Shown here piece after piece: positions 21,880 to 24,643 of a stretch of 24,643 nt of DNA. Each line of letters opens with the position of its first letter. Position 1 is the first letter of the stretch. The position numbers were made by a program, and so were the translations under genes. Origin of the DNA: JACPNK01 sp964479745 (GTDB lineage: Bacteria; Patescibacteriota; Minisyncoccia; 2-02-FULL-40-12; IGHO2-12-FULL-4); NCBI GenBank assembly GCA_964479745.1, contig CAYZNJ010000006.1:1-24643 (forward strand). Reading direction: 5' to 3'. The notes under the pieces are model-generated. The model was given only the letters and a program-made list of their open reading frames with translations, ran no database searches and was not told the DNA's origin.

Positions 21880-21899
21880 CCGCTTTTCATAAAAAGCGG
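21880..21899 (+). terminator. Hairpin terminator after the M48 gene
   Basis: CCGCTTTT (21880-21887), loop CATA, AAAAGCGG (21892-21899), followed by ATTTTAATT. The weak tail overlaps the tRNA promoter region. Confidence 0.6.
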
Positions 21900-21906
21900 A
21901 TTTTAA

Positions 21907-21935
21907 TTGCTAAAAAACAAATTTTGTCTTAGAAT
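21907..21935 (+). promoter_or_regulatory. Promoter of tRNA-Lys
   Basis: TTGCTA (21907-21912), 17 bases, TAGAAT (21930-21935); the transcript would start about ten bases before the mature tRNA. Confidence 0.6.
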
Positions 21936-21952
21936 AGTTAAATATCTTTTTA

Positions 21953-22025
21953 CCGCCCATAGCTCAGTTGGTAGAGCAACTCCCTTTTAAGGAGAGGGTC
22001 GTAGGTTCGAATCCTACTGGGCGGA
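21953..22025 (+). tRNA. tRNA-Lys(UUU)
   Basis: A complete 73-base cloverleaf: acceptor CCGCCCA/TGGGCGG, D arm GCTC-AGTTGGTA-GAGC, anticodon loop CTTTTAA (anticodon TTT, Lys), variable GGGTC, T arm GTAGG-TTCGAAT-CCTAC and discriminator A. The first anticodon-stem pair is an A-A mismatch. The 3' CCA is not encoded (CAC follows the discriminator), so it must be added by a nucleotidyltransferase. The acceptor begins C1-G72, instead of the G1-C72 seen in E. coli tRNA-Lys. Confidence 0.97.
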
Positions 22026-22040
22026 CACTTTAGGTGTATG

Positions 22041-22069
22041 TTGACAAGTTGTCTTGACTTTTTTAAAAA
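22041..22069 (+). promoter_or_regulatory. Possible promoter for the secreted coiled-coil gene
   Basis: TTGACA (22041-22046), 17 bases, TAAAAA (22064-22069); a second TTGACT lies at 22055. The region to 22121 is very A/T-rich, so the exact -10 is uncertain. It could also be read-through from the tRNA. Confidence 0.35.
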
Positions 22070-22121
22070 TACATCTAGCATTTAAGTAAAGGTCAAAAAA
22101 TAGTTAATTTAATTAAAAAAT

Positions 22122-22586
22122 ATGCAAACAAAAAAAATGATTTCTACTGCGGTTTCTCTGGCCATCGCTTTATCGGCCCTTTCGGTTTTAGCAGAAGAAA
22201 GCCCAAGTCCTTCTGCCACTGTCTCTCCCAAGTCTGGTTTGAAACAAGAAAGAACGGATCTAAAAAACCAGCGCAAGGAAGCTGCGGACAAAATTAAAGA
22301 AGAGAAAAAGTCTGCAACGGAAAAAATTAAGGCGGAGAAAGAAACTCTCAAACAAAAGGCAAAAGAAAAAGCTCAAGCTTTAAAAAAAGCTGAAGAAGTT
22401 TATAGAGCGGCTTTAAAAGCGGCCCGTGACACCTTTCTGGCGGCTATGAAAAAAGTGCGCGACGACTACGAAGCGGCTAAAAAATCCGCCAAAGAAGCTT
22501 TTGATGCGGCCAAAAGCAACATAAGATCAAGCGCTTCTCCAACTCCGTCAACTACTTCGACAACCAGTCCGTCAGCTACTCCGTAG
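22122..22586 (+). CDS. Secreted Lys/Ala/Glu-rich coiled-coil protein with Ser/Thr/Pro tail
   Basis: 154 residues. A signal peptide is clear (basic MQTKK, hydrophobic 10-22, cleavage likely near VLA-EE). Then come a Ser/Pro spacer (about 26-37), a long charged helix (about 40-135) with repeated KEEKKSATEKIKAEKE-like and AAKKSAKEAFDAAKS-like heptads, and a Ser/Thr/Pro-rich C-terminus. It has no cysteine and no sorting signal. It is probably an exported rod-like protein, perhaps a cell-surface spacer or binding protein; no family function is known to me. Its linker composition resembles that of the cyclophilin at 7878-8567. A strong terminator follows. Confidence 0.7.
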   Translation: MQTKKMISTAVSLAIALSALSVLAEESPSPSATVSPKSGLKQERTDLKNQRKEAADKIKEEKKSATEKIKAEKETLKQKAKEKAQALKKAEEVYRAALKAARDTFLAAMKKVRDDYEAAKKSAKEAFDAAKSNIRSSASPTPSTTSTTSPSATP

Positions 22587-22595
22587 TTTGCAATG

Positions 22596-23321
22596 TCAGC
22601 GTAAAATAAATAAGATATTTACCGAATTAAAACACCCCTTAAGTCGGGGTGTTTTTTTTAGAGATTTCATAAAGTACTTGCTTTTTGTTTTTAATTTGTA
22701 GCCCATACGCTTTGCCGTCACATTATAGTGCATAAACAGGCGGTTGTTTCTTGCTAGTTCACTTTCTGTGAGGGGACTGAAACCAATCTTGATAAAGTAA
22801 GGGTTGTTTTCTGCTTTTAAAATTCCTATTTTTTTAAAACCGAGTTTTGCAGCCCAAATCTCGCAAACTTTTACCAAAAACTTCTCCCATCTCAAAAACA
22901 AAAGAGCTTCTTCAACTTTTTTTTGCTTTTGAGCAGAGTAAGACCAACTGTCAAAGCGGATTCCCTGTATCTGTTTGATTAAAATTTTATTACCCTCAAT
23001 TTCAAAACCCAGCAAACAGACACCGACTGCTTTGTCGTTTGTATCAAGATAAGCTAGGACAAAATAGAATCTGGCATCAAAGCGAAAGGCGCAAGTATCA
23101 TATATTTCTCCGAATTTAAATTTTTCTCTCTGATCGTCTAACAGGTCAAGACGAAATCGATTCAAAAATTTTTCGTCAGTCGGCTGCATTCTAGAAAATT
23201 TAAGCAACAAAGGTTTTATGTTTATGCCATGTCTTTTTTCAGGCGGGACAGTTGTGTTTTCTAAGGTTTTAAGAGCTCTTTTTTTGGCCTTGTAAAAATG
23301 CCTGCCGACGAAGTCTAGCAT
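22596..23321 (-). CDS. Hypothetical protein, possibly GNAT acetyltransferase-like
   Basis: 241 residues on the minus strand; the ATG has AGAGGT five bases upstream. The middle part has a beta strand pair (FYFVLAYLDTNDKAVGVCLLGFEIEGNKILIKQIQGI), then a helix (LLFLRWEKFLVKVCEIWAAKLGF) and an ENNPYFIKIGF segment, the order seen in GNAT folds, ending with a HYNVTAKRMGYK block. I do not see a definite acetyl-CoA loop, so the fold call is tentative. The last 20 or so residues are encoded across the terminator of the convergent gene, so the C-terminus may be a recent extension. The function is unknown. Confidence 0.5.
   Translation of the reverse strand: MLDFVGRHFYKAKKRALKTLENTTVPPEKRHGINIKPLLLKFSRMQPTDEKFLNRFRLDLLDDQREKFKFGEIYDTCAFRFDARFYFVLAYLDTNDKAVGVCLLGFEIEGNKILIKQIQGIRFDSWSYSAQKQKKVEEALLFLRWEKFLVKVCEIWAAKLGFKKIGILKAENNPYFIKIGFSPLTESELARNNRLFMHYNVTAKRMGYKLKTKSKYFMKSLKKTPRLKGCFNSVNILFILR
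22629..22659 (+). terminator. Rho-independent terminator of the secreted coiled-coil gene
   Basis: AAAACACCCC (22629-22638), loop TTAAGTC, GGGGTGTTTT (22646-22655), followed by more T. It overlaps the 3' end of the convergent minus-strand gene. Confidence 0.9.
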
Positions 23322-23409
23322 TCTGACCTCTTTATTTTGAATTTAAGCAACTTTACTAACGGTAGAACAAAACTTACTTAAAGTCAAGAGTTACGAAGCA
23401 GTTTTTTTC

Positions 23410-23418
23410 TGATAGTAT
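23410..23418 (+). promoter_or_regulatory. Extended -10 promoter before ddl, leaderless start
   Basis: TG-A-TAGTAT (hexamer 23413-23418) ends six bases before the ATG at 23425, without Shine-Dalgarno. Confidence 0.5.
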
Positions 23419-23424
23419 TTCTAT

Positions 23425-24399
23425 ATGTCTAAAAAACTAAAAGTCGGTGTGCTGATGGGCGGGCCTTCAGTTGAACACGAAGTGTCTTTGGATACCGGCA
23501 ATCAAATTATCGCCAACTTGGACTCCGCAAAATATGCGGTTGTGCCGGTGAAGATTTCTAAATCAGGCCGTTGGATAGTCAGCGGAAAAACCGAAGACTA
23601 CCGGAATATTTTTAAAATGATTGACTTTGCTTTCTTGGCTTTGCATGGCGAAGTGGGCGAGGATGGCCGTTTGCAAGGCCTTTTGGATTTTCACGGTATT
23701 CCCTATACCGGTTCTGGACGCGGCGCTTCAGCTTTGGCAATGGATAAAATTCACAGCCGCGAAATTTTTAAGTTAGCCGGAATCAGCGTTCCCAAAACTC
23801 TGCACTTGAAAAAAGGAGAAAATAACTCTTCGCTTGTTAAATTTTTTACGTCTAAAGTGGTCAAATTTCCCGCGGTGGTAAAGCCGCGCTTTTTGGGATC
23901 TTCAGTCGGTGTTTCAGTTGTCACAGACATAAAAAAATTACCAAAAGCAATAGACAGCGCATTTCAATTGGATAAGGACATTCTGGTAGAGGAATATATT
24001 AAAGGCATAGAAGTTTCCTGCGGTGTTTTAGAAAACTTTTCGGGCCAAAAGCATTTTGCTTTGCCGGTTACCCAAATTACTCCGGTCAGGAGGAGGTTTT
24101 TTGATTACAAGGCTAAGTATGTCAAAGGGGCTTGCAAAGAAGTTACGCCGGCGCAGGTTGACGAGGAGCGTTACAAAAAAGTCCAATCAATCGCGGTTTT
24201 AGCCCATCAGATTTTGGGTTGCCGCGGTTACTCGCGCAGCGATATGATCTTGCGTAACGGAGCGGTTTATCTGCTTGAAGTCAATACTCTTCCGGGACTA
24301 ACGCCGACTTCTTTATTCCCACAGCAGGCGGCGGCTGTCGGTTTGAGTTTTCCGCAGCTTATTGATAAGATTATAAAAAATGCGAACTCAAATTTCTGA
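23425..24399 (+). CDS. ddl: D-alanine--D-alanine ligase
   Basis: 324 residues, normal length. It joins two D-alanines with ATP to make the dipeptide end of the peptidoglycan precursor, in the cytoplasm. Signatures: MGGPSVEHEVSLDTG at the start (D-Ala binding), LHGEVGEDGRLQG, YTGSGRGASALAMDK, the ATP-grasp block VVKPRFLGSSVGVS, and LEVNTLPGLTPTSLFPQQA near the end (E285 and N287 bind magnesium). Its presence indicates that the organism makes a peptidoglycan wall or can finish its precursors. It is transcribed from a leaderless promoter and overlaps the next gene by 20 bases. Confidence 0.97.
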   Translation: MSKKLKVGVLMGGPSVEHEVSLDTGNQIIANLDSAKYAVVPVKISKSGRWIVSGKTEDYRNIFKMIDFAFLALHGEVGEDGRLQGLLDFHGIPYTGSGRGASALAMDKIHSREIFKLAGISVPKTLHLKKGENNSSLVKFFTSKVVKFPAVVKPRFLGSSVGVSVVTDIKKLPKAIDSAFQLDKDILVEEYIKGIEVSCGVLENFSGQKHFALPVTQITPVRRRFFDYKAKYVKGACKEVTPAQVDEERYKKVQSIAVLAHQILGCRGYSRSDMILRNGAVYLLEVNTLPGLTPTSLFPQQAAAVGLSFPQLIDKIIKNANSNF

Positions 24400-24643
24400 A
24401 ACCAAAAATAAAATAGGCGAGACGGTTGAGCTTTTCGGCTGGGTTCATACCATTAGAGACCAGGGCAGTATTAAGTTTTTGGTGCTTAGAGACGTAACCG
24501 GCTTGATCCAGATTGTTGTTACCAAAAAACAAAAAGAAGCAACTGACATTGTGAGGGCTTTGAATTTAGAGTCGGTTATTAAAGTGACTGGTTTGGCGAA
24601 AGAGGAAAAACAAGCGCCGGGAGGGGTAGAGGTGGTTGCCGAA
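24380..24643 (+). CDS. aspS: Aspartyl-tRNA synthetase, archaeal/non-discriminating type, N-terminal part (3' truncated by window)
   Basis: 88 residues are visible and the frame runs off the window. They form an OB-fold anticodon-binding domain: VELFGWVHTIRDQGSIKFLVLRDVTG, LIQIVV, ESVIKVTGLAKEEKQAPGGVEVVAE. The RDQGSIKFLVLRD form and APGG-E-V ending look like the archaeal-type AspS, often able to charge both tRNA-Asp and tRNA-Asn, more than like the long bacterial AspRS. Asparaginyl-tRNA synthetase is the main alternative and cannot be excluded without the catalytic domain. The ATG lies 20 bases inside ddl, so expression probably depends on translation of ddl. Confidence 0.8.
   Translation, partial: MRTQISETKNKIGETVELFGWVHTIRDQGSIKFLVLRDVTGLIQIVVTKKQKEATDIVRALNLESVIKVTGLAKEEKQAPGGVEVVAE

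Noticed and set aside
3893..24167. GGTTGAC as a specific recombination site
   Set aside because: It also occurs inside coding genes (for example near 3893, 4133, 19350, 20256 and 24156), so its presence at element borders is suggestive only.
1..24643. Alternative genetic code with TGA as glycine
   Set aside because: TGA ends secF, the HD gene, ddl and the minus-strand HExxH gene at the expected protein length.
1..24643. CRISPR array or tandem repeats
   Set aside because: No regularly spaced direct repeats were seen; the Cas4-like motifs belong to stand-alone nucleases.

Overview
The window looks like a piece of a small, compact genome of the Patescibacteria/CPR type. This is inferred from gene content, since no rRNA or long marker is present. 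Supporting points are overlapping or nearly abutting genes, many start codons placed directly behind a -10 box (probable leaderless mRNAs), the combination of a TM0106-like RecB nuclease, a sigma-4/HARE-HTH fusion and a membrane-partnered TraD/HerA-like ATPase, and an apparently archaeal-type aspartyl-tRNA synthetase start. TGA is used as a normal stop (secF, the HD gene, ddl), so the TGA-glycine code of some CPR lineages does not apply.

Layout. 1-2456: M3 oligopeptidase (5' end cut by the window edge) overlapping a DEDDy-type 3'-5' exonuclease. 2472-7852: a DUF1385-like membrane protein, a 1020-residue UvrD-like helicase fused to a Cys-rich PD-(D/E)XK nuclease, a possible zf-HC2-type membrane protein, and two small unknown proteins. 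7866-9283: a membrane-anchored cyclophilin whose start codon lies in the loop of a hairpin, convergent with a membrane-anchored HExxH protein. 9305-12648: an accessory-looking region with a TM0106-like nuclease, two paralogous minus-strand coiled-coil genes and, between them, a DDE insertion sequence, a palindrome and a duplicated fragment of the nuclease gene 3' end. 12667-14960: secD-secF from a promoter carrying a dyad. 14961-15036: a cruciform-like element. 15037-16272: a sigma-region-4/HARE-HTH regulator. 16289-20775: a membrane protein, a DNA-pump type ATPase and an overlapping HD hydrolase, with a 179-bp highly structured element just before the ATPase. 20834-22655: a membrane M48 metalloprotease, tRNA-Lys(UUU) and a secreted coiled-coil protein. 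22596-24643: a minus-strand GNAT-like protein, then ddl overlapping the start of aspS.

Functional themes: DNA repair and processing (three nuclease genes, one with helicase), protein export and envelope (SecDF, surface-anchored cyclophilin, three zinc metallopeptidase-like proteins, Ddl for peptidoglycan), and transcription. The parts most worth a second look are the non-coding structured elements, the duplicated module around the IS, the recurring leaderless promoter geometry, and the ATPase/partner/HD gene set.
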